The notes: generated by a model from the letters alone, not told the origin. Counted from the stretch's first letter, positions 1 through 10,865 are shown. The stretch: 64,000 nt of DNA from Acanthosepion esculentum (GCA_964036315.1 OZ038507.1:60632002-60696001), one strand, 5' to 3'. Translations and numbers: made by a program.

Positions 1-142
1 GGAATCATTTTTTAAAAAAATAATTATAATTTAGGCTCTACTCATGTATTGAGCACTGTTTTTTATAAATAAATATAAAAAACTAAATAACTTCGGATTA
101 TTAAGCCTAACTTGTTCTTTCCTATTTTTCTATATATTTGCA

Positions 143-514
<372 letters not shown>

Positions 515-517
515 ATG

Positions 518-518
<1 letters not shown>

Positions 519-549
<31 letters not shown>

Positions 550-561
550 ACACACACACAC

Positions 562-619
<58 letters not shown>
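519..619. repeat. (CA)n-(TA)n compound microsatellite
   Basis: CA repeats to about 563 followed by TA repeats to 619. Open frames here are only His-Thr and Ile-Tyr runs. Confidence 0.97.
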
Positions 620-622
<3 letters not shown>

Positions 623-704
623 GTAAAATTAAATTCCTGCCACAACGATATAACACATGAGAAGACAGATAAATGCAAAATAATTGCGGATCTGATATAT
701 ATAT

Positions 705-972
705 TGTTGAAACTTGACTAATGCATGGAATAATAATGCAACACAAAATGTACGTAGAACAAAATGTATTGAAACAAGAAAGTGTACACAATATTTACAT
801 ATAGTCTTTTGTATATTCCTGGGAAGACCGTTCCTGGAGAATGTGTTGACTGAGTCGCAGTCGGGCAGAGTCTCTGGTTGAATCTCCTGATTCCTCCCCT
901 CTTTTCCCGGTACCAACCATATTTATATGGTCGGTACTCCACTATGCAAATTAGGTGGATCCTACCACAACA
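705..972 (-). mobile_element. Solo LTR of a Ty3/Gypsy-type element, copy 1
   Basis: Read on the minus strand it begins TGTTGTGGTAGGATCC and ends AAGTTTCAACA, with TGTTG/CAACA inverted termini. A near-identical copy on the plus strand lies at 63473-63742. The LTR has a TATAAATA box and no coding region. Both sides carry TATAT, consistent with the 5-bp duplication of Gypsy integrases, although the surrounding DNA is TA-rich, so chance cannot be excluded. No internal region adjoins it, so it is most likely a solo LTR left by LTR-LTR recombination. Confidence 0.85.
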
Positions 973-1010
973 TATATATATGTATATATATATATATATA
1001 TATCATATAC

Positions 1011-1084
<74 letters not shown>
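973..1084. repeat. (TA)n-(TG)n compound microsatellite
   Basis: TA-rich tract followed by TG repeats from about 1029 to 1084. Confidence 0.97.
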
Positions 1085-1089
<5 letters not shown>

Positions 1090-1106
1090 GAAACAGATCT
1101 TATTTT

Positions 1107-1345
1107 TGTCGTTGCGCCTTCTCGGGCTAACATTTTCGATGACATGAAGTGGAAAGATTATATTAAATCAATTGCTAGGTCTGCTGCAAGGAAAGTTGGT
1201 TCATTCTGTCGTGCTAGACAATATTTTTCTCACCAGAATCTATCTTACATTTTTATAAGTCTACCATACGTCCTTGATTTGAATATATTTTTGTCACATC
1301 TAGTCTGGTACTTCCTGCTATATATATATTTAGAAATCCTTGGAT
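1107..1345 (+). pseudogene. LINE reverse transcriptase C-terminal fragment (jockey-like)
   Basis: The frame reads MKWKDYIKSIARSAARKVGS followed by FCRARQYFS. This matches the segment just before the terminal region in the longer LINE copy at 5333-6179 (WNKYIESVASSTARKVGSLC, then RARKSFS). The match fades near 1310 in AT-rich DNA. It is a truncated dead copy with no 3' tail. The clade label follows the usual annotation of such ends and is not proven here. Confidence 0.75.
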
Positions 1346-1392
1346 CATTTTTAAGGTGGTAATGAATACAGAAAAGAAAGAGACAGTAGTAA

Positions 1393-1905
1393 TGACAATT
1401 CAATTTTTGAACACTGGTTAAAAAAATAACCATAGATGATCATGCGAAAATGTGTGACCAGTTAAATAATTAATACATCAGTGAACAGAAAATATGAATT
1501 TATTCAATTTTTGAACACTGGTTAAAAAATAACCATAGATGATCAGGCGAAAATGTGTAACTAGTTAAATAATTAATACATCAATGAGCAGAAAATGTGA
1601 GTTTATTCAATTTTTGAACACTGGTTATAAAAATAACCATAGATGATCAGGTGAAAAAGTGTGACCAGTTAAATAATTAATACATCAGTGAGCAGAAAAT
1701 GTGAGTCTAATCAATTTTTGAACACTGGTTAAAATAATAACCATAAATGATCAGGCGAAAAAGTGTAACTAGTTAAATAATTAATACATCAGTGAGCAGA
1801 AAATGTGAGTTTAATCAATTTTTGAACACTAGTTAAAAAAATAACCATAGTTGATCATGCGAAAATGTGTGACCAGTTAAATAATTTATTCATTATTGAG
1901 TAGAA
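1393..1905. repeat. ~105-bp tandem repeat, 5 copies
   Basis: The start motif TCAATTTTTGAACACTGGTT recurs at about 1399, 1503, 1609, 1711 and 1818, giving a 102-107 bp period. Each unit contains GATGATCA.GCGAAAA and CAGTTAAATAATTAATACATC. Copies differ by scattered substitutions and one or two indels. Origin unknown. Confidence 0.93.
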
Positions 1906-2525
1906 AATTTTATTTGTTTATTCAATTAAAGAGAGATGACCGACCGAGAAATTTAATGAAGCAGACGACATTCGCAGCAGTGTTTAGCTCGTCATAAAAG
2001 AATAAAATTATAGGCAAATGCTGTTACAAAACATTTGAATAATAAATGATAGGGAAGCATATGGACAATATTGAACAATCTGAAATAAACAAATCAGACA
2101 TTACGACTCGTAATGCCTTTCCTACAATTTCAAAAGTTACGTCCTTGTTCGTAAAAATAGAAATGTTAGCTTTAATATGGTGAAAGACGATGTAGTGTGG
2201 CATGAGACTTTAGAGATGTCGCTGTTGTAACTTTGATGGGGTCGTGAGCTTAAGTGACATATGATTTTTAAGTTTTACCTAATGTTCTATTTAGAAAGAA
2301 ATTTCCCTATAGAATATGATTATGGAATATAATTATCCCAATATTGGCTTATTTATAAATGTATTTTCCCATAAAGTGTATTTTTGTGGCGGTCTTACTT
2401 TCGTTTTGCTTTTTGGCAAACATGATTTTCGTATCCGTAAAAGGACGGATTCTCAAAAGGACGGTCTTTCTCATAACACCGCTTTTATTTCAACTACCTT
2501 TACTTCTCGGCAATGTTTATTGTTT
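1906..2525. other. No feature recognised
   Basis: AT-rich unique-looking sequence. Short open frames lack any recognisable motif, and I see no repeat shared with the rest of the window. Confidence 0.5.
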
Positions 2526-2895
2526 TGTTTTGGCTTGGTTTGGTTTGTTTTACGGCATATCAACATCTCAGTGGGTTATTAATGACGACAAGATTTTTTA
2601 TTGCTGGTACTATTTTTATAATTTAACATAATATTATTTTTGGTTTTAAGTCAAGTACGGCTTTTTTTAAGGATGTTCATCTTTACATCAAGAAACTGAT
2701 TCAATCCTTTAGTTGTTTGGTTTGGTTTGTTTTACAGCATATCAACATCTCAATGGGTTATTTAATGCCGACAAGATTTTTATTGTTGGTAATATTTTTT
2801 GTTTTCAAAAAATATTTCTGGTAATATTTTTTTACAAAAATGTATTGCTGGTAATATTTTTTTTTTGTATTTTTTTAAATAAATTGCTTGTAATA
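2526..2895. repeat. Dispersed AT-rich repeat with TTTGGTTTGG...GGCATATCAACATC block
   Basis: Two direct copies (about 2530-2615 and 2715-2800) carry the block TTTTACGGCATATCAACATC, then GGGTTATTTAATGCCGACAAG, then GCTGGTAATATTTTT. Related copies lie near 6345-6430 and 37505-37580. In all of them the GGTAATATTTTT segment is serially repeated downstream. It is probably a non-autonomous element with an internal minisatellite; class unknown. Confidence 0.7.
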
Positions 2896-3254
2896 TATAA
2901 TTAGGAATTCTACCAGACTAGCAAACCATATGTGGAAATTTAAAAAAAAGAATAACAAAGATCCTATTGTAAACTGGTAAATATTTAAACAAAGATGCCA
3001 AACTTTACAACAATCATAGTGATATCTGCAATCTTTGCCAAGAAGAAAAGTTACCAATAAGATTTCCAAGCCAAAAAAAAAATTCTGAATGAGAGATCAG
3101 AAATAATCACAGTGCATATACACTTAAAAGTTCCTTTTGAGTTCGTACGAAGCAGGATAAAAGTATGTACATTTCATATAACGCCACTCATATAGCATAC
3201 AATTTCAATAACCTTGCTTTTCTCTACCCTTATATTACGCTTCAAGCTCTGTCT

Positions 3255-3401
<147 letters not shown>

Positions 3402-3402
3402 A

Positions 3403-3766
3403 CAGGGTGTCCATAAAGTTCGAGTGCACTTTAAAAAATTTATAACTTTATTTGTATTCGCGATAGAAATAATTTGTAAAAAGGATTAGAAAGAAGTAAA
3501 TATATATTTTTTAAGGTTTTATTGTAATTTTATTTAAGTTTCCACATGTCCTCCATCATTAGCAATACAAAGGGTAATACGATTTTGCAGTTCACGGAAA
3601 ACATTTGCCAACTGATTTACAGTAATGCCTGAAATCACATTAGTTATTTTAGCTATACTTAAAACTAGGTACATTAAACTTTATAACATTTTTTAACAGA
3701 TTATTTCTATCGCAAATACAAATAAAGTTATAATTTTTTTAAAGTGCACACGAACTTTATGGACAC

Positions 3767-3770
<4 letters not shown>
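3403..3770. mobile_element. Mariner-type MITE, copy 1
   Basis: Terminal inverted repeats begin CAGGGTGTCCATAAAGTTCG and are mirrored at the far end (CTTTATGGACACTCTG). The inverted similarity extends about 70 bp inward (ATAACTTTATTTGTATT, ATAGAAATAAT). TA flanks both ends, the target of Tc1/mariner elements. On the minus strand the middle encodes VNQLANVFRELQNRITLCIA then NDGGHVET, which resembles the last residues of mariner-type transposases, so this looks like an internally deleted element. A near-identical copy is at 52634-52999. Confidence 0.88.

Positions 3771-3832
<62 letters not shown>
3771..3832. repeat. (TA)n microsatellite
   Basis: TA repeats immediately to the right of the MITE. 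The same arrangement is seen at the second copy. Confidence 0.97.
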
Positions 3833-3842
<10 letters not shown>

Positions 3843-3876
3843 TGTGTGGATGTAGATCCGACGGTATGATGAAGAT

Positions 3877-3976
3877 GTGGAAAAGACAAAGCAAAATCCG
3901 AATATGTGAGTTTATAACAAAAACAAAAACAAAATAAAACAGTAAACTCACATATTCGGATTTTGCTTTGTCTTTT

Positions 3977-3980
<4 letters not shown>
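3877..3980. repeat. Perfect 38-bp inverted repeat (hairpin)
   Basis: Arms 3877-3914 and 3943-3980 are exact reverse complements, starting GTGGAAAAGACAAAGC, with a 28-nt A-rich loop. The right arm runs directly into (CA)n. It could be a miniature foldback element; no target duplication is recognisable. Confidence 0.95.

Positions 3981-4072
<92 letters not shown>
3979..4072. repeat. (CA)n-(TA)n compound microsatellite
   Basis: CA repeats to 4028 then TA repeats to about 4070, separating two perfect hairpins. Confidence 0.96.
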
Positions 4073-4075
<3 letters not shown>

Positions 4076-4197
4076 AAGACATTTATATTATGTTTAACGT
4101 TCTTTTTATAGATACAAGTATTTAAGCAAATGCTCTGTTTTATAATAAACTTGTATCTATAAAAAGAACGTTAAACATAATATAAATGTCTTTAAAT
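4071..4197. repeat. Perfect 48-bp inverted repeat (hairpin)
   Basis: Arms 4071-4118 and 4150-4197 are exact reverse complements (ATTTAAAGACATTTATATTA at the outer end), with a 31-nt loop. (TA)n lies at its left edge and 30 bp to its right. Absence of arm divergence implies recent formation or ongoing arm correction. Confidence 0.95.
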
Positions 4198-4222
4198 AAA
4201 TTGTCGGACAATGTCCAATTCT

Positions 4223-4225
<3 letters not shown>

Positions 4226-4282
<57 letters not shown>
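4226..4282. repeat. (TA)n microsatellite
   Basis: Uninterrupted TA tract. Confidence 0.97.
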
Positions 4283-4284
<2 letters not shown>

Positions 4285-5332
4285 CCCACCATACCTAATC
4301 CGGGCATCCAAATTTCGAAAATTTCTTAAAACTGTACTTTTATTCATGAAGTGCAAGTAAAGGAATGTGATCTCGGTATCCGGTGTAGCGGTATGCAAGG
4401 TCCGGCGTGTAATATATAGAATCCATGTAAGGGCTCAATTCATTTCTTTTGAGATGGTCAACATATTCAAGCGAACAACTGGTAACCCTTTTCACTATAA
4501 GCTTAATACGCAAGAAAAGTGGATTGACCAGCAAAAAATATTAGAAGAATCTGCGGTTGTGGTTGTAAGCAAACGGTATTATAGATCCATTCTGAACAAG
4601 TGTCAAAATAAAGGCAGAGAATTGTTATAAATTCTTGGACAAGATATTTTTCCTAAGGTGCAAGCCACAAACTAAAATGACAATGCTCCTTCATATTCAG
4701 CAAACCTGACAATTGACCACCTTGCCTCGAAAGGTTTAAAAAAAATAATTGAGAGGCCTTCCAGATTTGATAGATCATTATCTTCTTAACCTGGGCTTCA
4801 TAGACCCCTATTGGGTCCATAGATGGGTTTCAAGGGGCCAGTGAAGATCAGATAAAATTTAACATTTTATAACATTTATAACTATACAGCCCTTGTCCCA
4901 ATTAAGAAATAAAAGAAAAACGCACCCAGTCACTACTTGCGGTGCCGACCGCTAGGCGACTCTTAATTTGCTTTTGGGTCCATGTTTGCTAGTTAAATAT
5001 ATATTATCATGCTCTGTACGGCCGCCATCTTTTATCACTCCATAAGATCAAATGATAAGATATTGAGACGCTGATGTCGGTGCAAACAGACGTATATTTT
5101 TTCATTGCTCAAAGAAAGCGATGCATTTTAAAAAGGAAATTTTGATTATTTTATTATCTATTTATTATTAAATTTTTCGTTTTTATTATAATTTTTGTTA
5201 TATTGTTATGCATTTATAATTTTTAATTATTAAAATACATATTTGTTTATATTTTTCAAATACATCAACTGTTTAATTTTATTTTTTATACAAAGCTCTA
5301 TTAACCACCACAAGGATCCATCCCTGCATCCC
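4283..5332. other. No gene recognised; short dispersed repeat near 5005-5075
   Basis: The open frames here show no known motif. The stretch around 5005-5075 (gtacGGCCGCCATC, TTATCACTCCATAAGATCAA) resembles 8165-8235 (ATTGCCACTCCATAAGAGCAA), so at least this part is a dispersed repeat. The rest is AT-rich and unassigned. Confidence 0.5.
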
Positions 5333-6179
5333 ATTAGAATGTCTGAAGACCAACTTCTCGAGAGCCCCTCGGTCTCACGCTGTCCGTTGATCTGAGATGG
5401 AACAAATACATCGAGTCAGTTGCATCATCCACCGCAAGGAAAGTTGGTTCCCTGTGCCGAGCCAGGAAATCTTTCTCCCCGGAATCGATCCTTCAAGTCT
5501 ATAAATCGACCATTCGCCCTTGCATGGAGTATTGCTGCCATATATGGTCTGGGGCCCCTGCTGTTTGCCTCAGGGTTCTTGATAAGATCCAGAGACGGAT
5601 ATGCAATGTGATTGGCCCTGATCTGTCATCTCGTCTGCAGTCGCTCTCTCACAGACGCGATGTTGCCTCGCTTTGTCTTTTTTACAAATACTTTCACGGT
5701 AATTGCTCCGAGGAGCTGCTTTCGCTTGTCCCTAGGCCTCATGAATTTAAACGTCCTACGAGGCTGGCATCCCGTTTCTACCCCTTCACCGTTGAAACTG
5801 TTAGATGTAGACGTCTTTTCTACTCCAATAGCTTCATGTCTCGCACATCTCGCCTGTGGAAGTCTCTTCCCTATTACTGTTTCCCTGACAAATACAATCT
5901 CCAACGGTTTAAGTGTAGCGTCAATCGACATCTACAGTTGCCTTGATCTATCCACTTCCCTTCTCCACATCCTTTCACCTTTCATTCCTATCTGCTCTCG
6001 CTCCAAATCTTCTGTAACCCCCTTGCCTTGATCGACCCACTGTCTTTCTCTTTCTCCACATCCTCTCCTTTACCACTCCTATCTGCTCTTCCTCCAACCC
6101 TTCTATAACCCCTTGCGTGATAGTGGCCTCCAGCCTTGCTTGGGATGATACGCTTAAAAAAAAAAAAAAAAAAAAAAAT
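5333..6179 (+). pseudogene. 5'-truncated jockey-like LINE end with poly(A) tail
   Basis: This is the longest copy of this LINE end in the window. The frame from about 5365 to 5945 reads GLTLSVDLRWNKYIES, then YKSTIRPCMEYCCHIWSGAP, IQRRICNVIGPDL, LSHRRDVASLCLFYKYFHGN and finally RLWKSLPYYCFPD and FKCSVNRHL. This order is typical of the region after the reverse transcriptase domain in jockey-like elements. A 3' UTR of about 210 bp ends GCCTTGCTTGGGATGATACG followed by a 22-A tail at about 6157-6178. The catalytic core is absent, so it is a 5'-truncated retrocopy. Confidence 0.9.
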
Positions 6180-6344
6180 AGCAAGTTTAATTTATCAAGA
6201 GTGTCTCATTAAGAATTATTATATTAAGAACATTGAATATCCTGTATAAATAAATAATGCTACTCTATTTTTATATTTAAGCGTTTTTATGAACGAGAAC
6301 ATAACTTTCGAAATTGTAGGAAAGGCATTACAAGTCGTAATGTT

Positions 6345-6575
6345 TGGTTTGGTTTGTTTTTCGGCATATCAATCTCAATGTGTTATATAATGCCAATATT
6401 TTTATTGCTGGTAATATTTTTCACAAAAATGTATTGCTTGTAATATTTCTTTTTTTTTTTTTTTTTTTTAAATGTATTATTAGAAATAATGTATTTTTGG
6501 CAATAATTTTTTTCTTCAAAAATTCATTGCTGATAATAATTTTTAACAAAAATATATCAAAATCTATTTTTACAC
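6345..6575. repeat. Dispersed AT-rich repeat (TTTGGTTTGG/GGCATATCAA family)
   Basis: Shares GGTTTGGTTTGTTTTTCGGC and the serial GGTAATATTTTT motif with 2526-2895 and with the interior of the hAT-like element at 37311-38330. Degraded by poly(T) expansion. Confidence 0.65.
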
Positions 6576-6735
6576 TTTCATAGTGTTTTGTCCCCAGTTT
6601 GGGTGTTAACTATTTCCCCATAGGTGGGACCCTAACATGTGCTACCATCCCGGGTCAAGGAGGACCTGGGAACACCAGCAATTAAGAGGTGGTTCCATGC
6701 TCCTCAAAACCACCTGATCAGAGGCCTTGGACGTA
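6575..6735 (-). mobile_element. SINE fragment (family with GAGGTGGTTCCA tail)
   Basis: Shares CATAGTGTTTTG, GGGACCCTAACA, GTGCTACCA, CGGGTCA, GACCTGG, ATTAAGAGGTGGTTCCA and GATCAGAGGCCT with 35850-36103 and 61075-61290. The copy at 35.9 kb carries a tRNA-like B box on the minus strand. This copy stops before the head and is 5'-truncated. Confidence 0.75.
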
Positions 6736-6739
6736 GTTT

Positions 6740-7084
6740 ATCGTCGACGCAGTAATGTTTGTTTTGTTTATCTTTTATTGCTCAGTATCGTCGATTTCCT
6801 TCCCTATCATTTATTATTCAAACGTTTTTTAACAACATTTGCCTATAATTTTATTCTTTTACCCTCTTCTTATTTATTGGCTGTAAGTAACATTTTTGTT
6901 TGGACGAGGACGTTTCGAGTCATAACGTTATCTTATTTTATTTCTTTTATTGCTTCAGAATAGTCAATTTTAACAACAATAATAATAAATTATACTTTTA
7001 TTCTTTTCTTGTTTGTTTATCAGTTTCTATTATTATCATTAAAATATATATATATATATAGTAATAGTTCTTAAAGTGGTACAT
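6740..7084. other. No feature recognised
   Basis: T-rich sequence with a short (TA)n near 7044-7060. No repeat or coding similarity seen. Confidence 0.5.
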
Positions 7085-7495
7085 TTGATGACTAAGTGTT
7101 CACTCCGACATCCAGCGTAACATATAAAGATATGGGCATAAGGCGATCTGGATCGAGGCAAGTACTTTTGATGTTCCGGCACGCTGCACCTTCGGATGAA
7201 CGGGCATCACTCGTCCCTGAACCTTCTCTTAAATCTCTCATGTGATGGCTCCATGTTGCCATGCCCCGGTAAACCGTCTCATCTGGCGCGCTAAACTCAT
7301 GTGAACTGGGGGCACCACTGGGCGAAGAATCTCCTCGATGCAGGCCACCGGCCAGGGTAGGAGGGTTCCCCAGATGAAATACGACGGTCACGAGTTCGCA
7401 GCCAAGGCGAGTCACCTAGTTGGAGGACATCGGCTGTAGTCTTTCCTGGAGAGGGATGGGCCCCGCCAGGTTAAAACGCCCAAAACACACCACAC
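7085..7495 (-). repeat. GC-richer segment, possible unclassified repeat, next to (GAA)n
   Basis: This 0.4-kb block is clearly richer in G and C than its surroundings (GGCGCGCTAAACTC, GGGCCCCGCCAGG). It ends at a (GAA)n tract. A 107-residue open frame on the minus strand has no motif I recognise. The composition and the simple tract at one end suggest a retrocopied element read on the minus strand with the (TTC)n at its start. There is no second copy in the window to confirm this. Confidence 0.4.
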
Positions 7496-7496
7496 G

Positions 7497-7535
7497 AAGA
7501 AGAAGAAGAAGAAGAAGAAGAAGATGATGATGATA
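7497..7535. repeat. (GAA)n/(GAT)n microsatellite
   Basis: GAA repeats followed by GAT repeats. Confidence 0.95.
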
Positions 7536-7540
7536 CTGGC

Positions 7541-8500
7541 GAGGATTAATTGACCACAATTTCTTTCAAGCGTGTCTTGCTGAAAAGTGATGTGTGCGCA
7601 GTGTGCATGAGAATGCAGTATGGAGAAATGCTCATCGGTTTATCTCTCTATGAAGGGATATTTCTTATTACCGAAGTTAAGTAACGTCGACCCTGTTCAC
7701 AAGCTAAATGGGTGACCGCTTGGGAATACCAGGTGTTGTAAGCTTGAATGTGCAGTTTATCGCGGCTTGATCATCTTCTCGTATACTGGTGAGGATTATT
7801 GACGACAATTTCTTTCAAGCGTGACTGACTGAAAAGTGATGTGTGTGCAGTGTGCAGTATGGAGAAATGCACGTACAAAAGTTGTGAGAAACCAATCAGA
7901 CTGTGAGCATCTGCTTGTCTGTTGATCAGTCCATTTCTTATAGGGGTCCGTGACTCAAGGGGTCCGTGACTCAAAAAAGGTTAATCTACGGTAAGATACT
8001 CGAGAATTGGCAAAAATGTTAAACACGTTATTAGCTATACTGTCATGTCTTTTTTACATTCTCTGGAATATAAATTTATACAAACTACCCTGGTCACAAA
8101 ATGAGGGATCAGTTTATATATTGATTGTAATATGGAATTGATCCCCCACTTTTTACCATTTAAACGAATGTCATTCTTTGCACGACCGCTATTTATTGCC
8201 ACTCCATAAGAGCAAGTGATAATTGTCATTTTCCACGGTTTATTGCGGCTTGATTATCTTTTCGTATACTGGTGAGGATTAATTGACGACAATTTCTTTC
8301 AAGAGTGACTTGCTGAAAAATGATCAGTGTACAGTGTGTATGGCGGTGCAGTATGGAGAAATGCGCGTACAAGTGTTGTGAAAAAACAATCAGACTGGGA
8401 GTGCCCGCTTGTCTCTCTGTCTATGAAGGGATATTTTTTATAGGGGTCAGTGACTAAAGAGGGTCATCACTCAAGAGGTCATGACTCAAAAAAGGTTATG
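7541..8500 (+). repeat. Dispersed repeat, three partial copies (CTGGTGAGGATTAATTGACG family)
   Basis: Copies start near 7541, 7786 and 8266 with CTGG.GAGGATTA.TTGAC.AC and share TTTCTTTCAAG.GTG and GCAGTATGGAGAAATGC. The last two also carry the tail GGGGTC.GTGACT. The second and third are preceded by TTTAT.GCGGCTTGAT.ATCTT. Copy 1 is interrupted at the 5S-derived segment at 7671. Confidence 0.8.
7671..7745 (+). pseudogene. 5S rRNA-derived segment (3' portion)
   Basis: CCGAAGTTAAGTAACGTCGA, then AAATGGGTGACCGCTTGGGA, then ATACCAGGTGTTGTAAGCTT, follows the 3' 60% or so of animal 5S rRNA in order and spacing, including the C-box region of the internal promoter. The 5' part of 5S is missing and the joint with the upstream repeat is abrupt. 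Several substitutions and the truncation make it a pseudogene or part of a 5S-derived SINE, not a working gene. Confidence 0.85.
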
Positions 8501-8734
8501 AACAACTGTGATAGATAACTTGTGGCTCAGCATGAAAAGAGATGCATTAGAATGGAAATCAATATTCAAGTAGAGAAAATCTCCGGGAAGCAATAACAAC
8601 TGCTATAAGTAACGTTAAAATCAAAACAATGAAAACGTTAACAAAATCACTGGTTGAAAGCCTGATGAAGGCATTAAAATGCCAAAGCGCCCATGGGAAC
8701 ACGTCAAAAAATAAAATAATAATTTAAGCAGGTA

Positions 8735-9080
8735 CAGTGTAACCCGGATATAAGAGAGTTGTCGGGACCGGAGAAGAAGTATCTTATATCCGGGTTTCTC
8801 TTATATCCGGGTTTGGACTATTATATATACATTAACACAGGCTCTAATTTGGGACCATATAACATCTCTCTTATATCCGGGTTTCTCTTATATCCGGGGT
8901 TGGTCTATTATATATACATTAACACAGGCTCTAATTTGGGACCAGAGAAGATATCTCTTATATCCGAGTTTCTCTTATATCCGGGTTTGGTCTATTATAT
9001 ATACATTAACACAGGCTCTAATTTGGGACCAGATAAAATTTCTCTTATATCGGGGTTTCTCTTATATCCGGGTTACACTG
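8735..9080. mobile_element. Pogo/Tc1-like MITE, copy 1
   Basis: Terminal inverted repeats CAGTGTAACCCGGATATAAG and its complement ...CCGGGTTACACTG, flanked by TA on both sides (8733-8734 and 9081-9082). The interior is about three tandem copies of an 87-bp unit (ATATCCGGGTTT, ACACAGGCTCTAATTTGGGA), so the open frame there is a repeat artefact. Two smaller copies lie at 53774 and 54084. Confidence 0.88.
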
Positions 9081-9244
9081 TATATACAATATTCTTTTAA
9101 TTAAGTATATTTCTGTACCCTATATCTTTTGAATTTTTTTAATCATTTCACTAGCAAGGCAATAAAGCCACTAAGGTGTAAGGTGTTACTGAGTGTGAAA
9201 GAATACGAAAAAATATTATTAAGGAACAAGTACAATAAAAGAAC

Positions 9245-9450
9245 AGGAATTAAGAATACAGAAGATAACGATTAACACTGCATTTAAATTTTTGGAGATC
9301 AAAGTTGACTGGGTTGCAACAAACCGGAACATAGAACTTATGGTTGCGTGTAGCCATTTCAACTGTAAAATGATGAGACCTTTCCGCCAATCTAGTACTG
9401 CGCTTAAGTTCATAAAATCGAGGTATCATAGCGGAAAGTTCATCAACATT
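9245..9450 (-). pseudogene. LINE C-terminal fragment (jockey-like)
   Basis: The minus frame reads ELSAMIPRFYELKRSTRLAE, RSHHFTVEMATRN, then FDLQKFKCSVNRYL. This corresponds to the last part of the copy at 5333-6179 (EFKRPTRLASRFYPFTVETV...LQRFKCSVNRHL). No tail or core. Confidence 0.8.
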
Positions 9451-9639
9451 ACAATGACTTCTCTTATTTTTTTTGTTTAATAACAACGACGCTGAAACAC
9501 ATACGCCAAAAAGCATGGCGGACAAAATGTTCGACAAATCCGACTCGGACTGGCTCCAACGTTCAGGTGTAACATTTGTAGATGCAAGGATCGGTCTCAC
9601 CAAAGCACAGGAATCAAGAATGGATCAGTACAGAAAGTG

Positions 9640-9800
9640 ACTGAAATAATCAGAAACATGGAACCGCCAAAGAAAATATAAAGAACATACGGTTACATCT
9701 ATCCATTTCTACTGTAAAATGAGACCTTGCCGCCAATCTAGTAGTGAGTTTACATTCATAAAGTCTAGGTTCCAAAGAGGAAAGCTCACCAGAACAATTA
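9640..9800 (-). pseudogene. Second LINE C-terminal fragment (jockey-like)
   Basis: Minus-strand coding similarity to the same region as 9245-9450 (GELSSLEPRLYECKL, TRLAARSHFTVEMDRCN), separated from it by about 190 bp. It is either a duplicated or a separately inserted end. Confidence 0.65.
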
Positions 9801-10147
9801 CCAGGAAATTATTTATAGAAAAACACAGGAAAGCTATTTTATGGTTGTGAGAAGCTGACTGAAGCCGAGATGCCAGGTTAGGACAAATAACATTGCAGAT
9901 TCTTCCTTGTATTTTATAAATAAAAACTGAGGTTCTGAGCCGGTGAACATTACATCACTTATCACACAACGCCCACAAAAGAAATTGAAAATATTGGCAA
10001 GATAAGAACAAGAAAAAGTATCTTTACCAATGTCGCAAAAAAGGTATTTGCGAAAAGTTAAAAGGCTGTCGGTTTACCGCCACTTCTCTGAATGCGGAGG
10101 AGGTGGCTTTGTGTAAAGCAGTGTAAAAGGAAAGAACTCAAGCCCCT
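9801..10147. other. No feature recognised
   Basis: No coding similarity or internal repeat recognised. Confidence 0.5.
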
Positions 10148-10316
10148 CTCTCCCCTTTCTCTCTCTATTTCCTTTCTTTCTCTATTTCATTTCTCTCTCT
10201 CTCTATTTCATTTCTCTCTATATATTTATTTTCTCTCTCTCTCCATTTCTCCCTCTCCCTCTCTCTATTTCTTTTCTTTCTCCCCATTTCTCTCTCTCTC
10301 TCTCTCTCTCTCTCCA
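10148..10316. repeat. (CT)-rich polypyrimidine tract
   Basis: Imperfect TCTC/TTTC repeats with ATTTCTTTTC interruptions. Complementary open frames are only Arg-Glu runs. Confidence 0.95.
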
Positions 10317-10319
10317 GAA

Positions 10320-10400
10320 AAGTAGTGGAGTGGTTTCCCGTTATCTTCCCCATGAATTGGAATTCAGAGTTTCTTCCGCTTTGAAGACATATGTAGCAAA
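10320..10400. repeat. Short dispersed repeat (GTGGAGTGGTTTCCCGTTAT)
   Basis: Shares GTGGAGTGGTTTCCCGTTAT, CTTCCC and GAATTCAGAG with units of the tandem block at 34900-35370. It is probably an end of the same repeat; class unknown. Confidence 0.6.
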
Positions 10401-10837
10401 CAAAGGCAAGAAAGCCCAGTCTACCCTGCTATTTTACCCAAATGTTGGGTGGTGAAGACGAAAGGGATTCATGTCTTTTCCAAGTGCATTTGTGTGAAAG
10501 CCAAAATCTGTTCCGAATCGTAAAATAAAAAATGCGATAAAACCAAGACATTATTTATTTATAAAAGATTTTAATTGTTTTTCATGAATAACATATATTA
10601 TGGACACTATTGTCTCACGAAAAAAATGTTTCTCGATGAATAAAGAATTTTTACTTACATGAATTATTTTAATTTAAAAAAATTTTTTAATTATAATAAT
10701 TTTTTAAATTTCTGTATTAATTTGTACTGTTTAGGAGATAATGCTATTAAATAAAAACTATATTTACTAATCATAAATGGAAAACCTCACTACAATTCAG
10801 TGAACTCAAATATTTTAAAAAGAATTTTGATTTTTTC

Positions 10838-10865
10838 TGTCTGTCTGTCTGTCTCTGTGTGTGTG

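Noticed and set aside
4367..4630. An 87-codon frame, possibly coding
   Set aside because: No family recognised and the antisense frame is equally open; not supported.
7092..7415. A 107-codon frame in the GC-richer block as a gene
   Set aside because: No motif, and the block ends in (GAA)n; composition alone does not support a gene.
7671..7745. A functional 5S rRNA gene
   Set aside because: The 5' part is missing and there are substitutions in conserved positions.
10165..10353. An Arg-Glu-rich minus-strand frame resembling an RNA-binding domain
   Set aside because: Translation of a (CT)n-rich tract.
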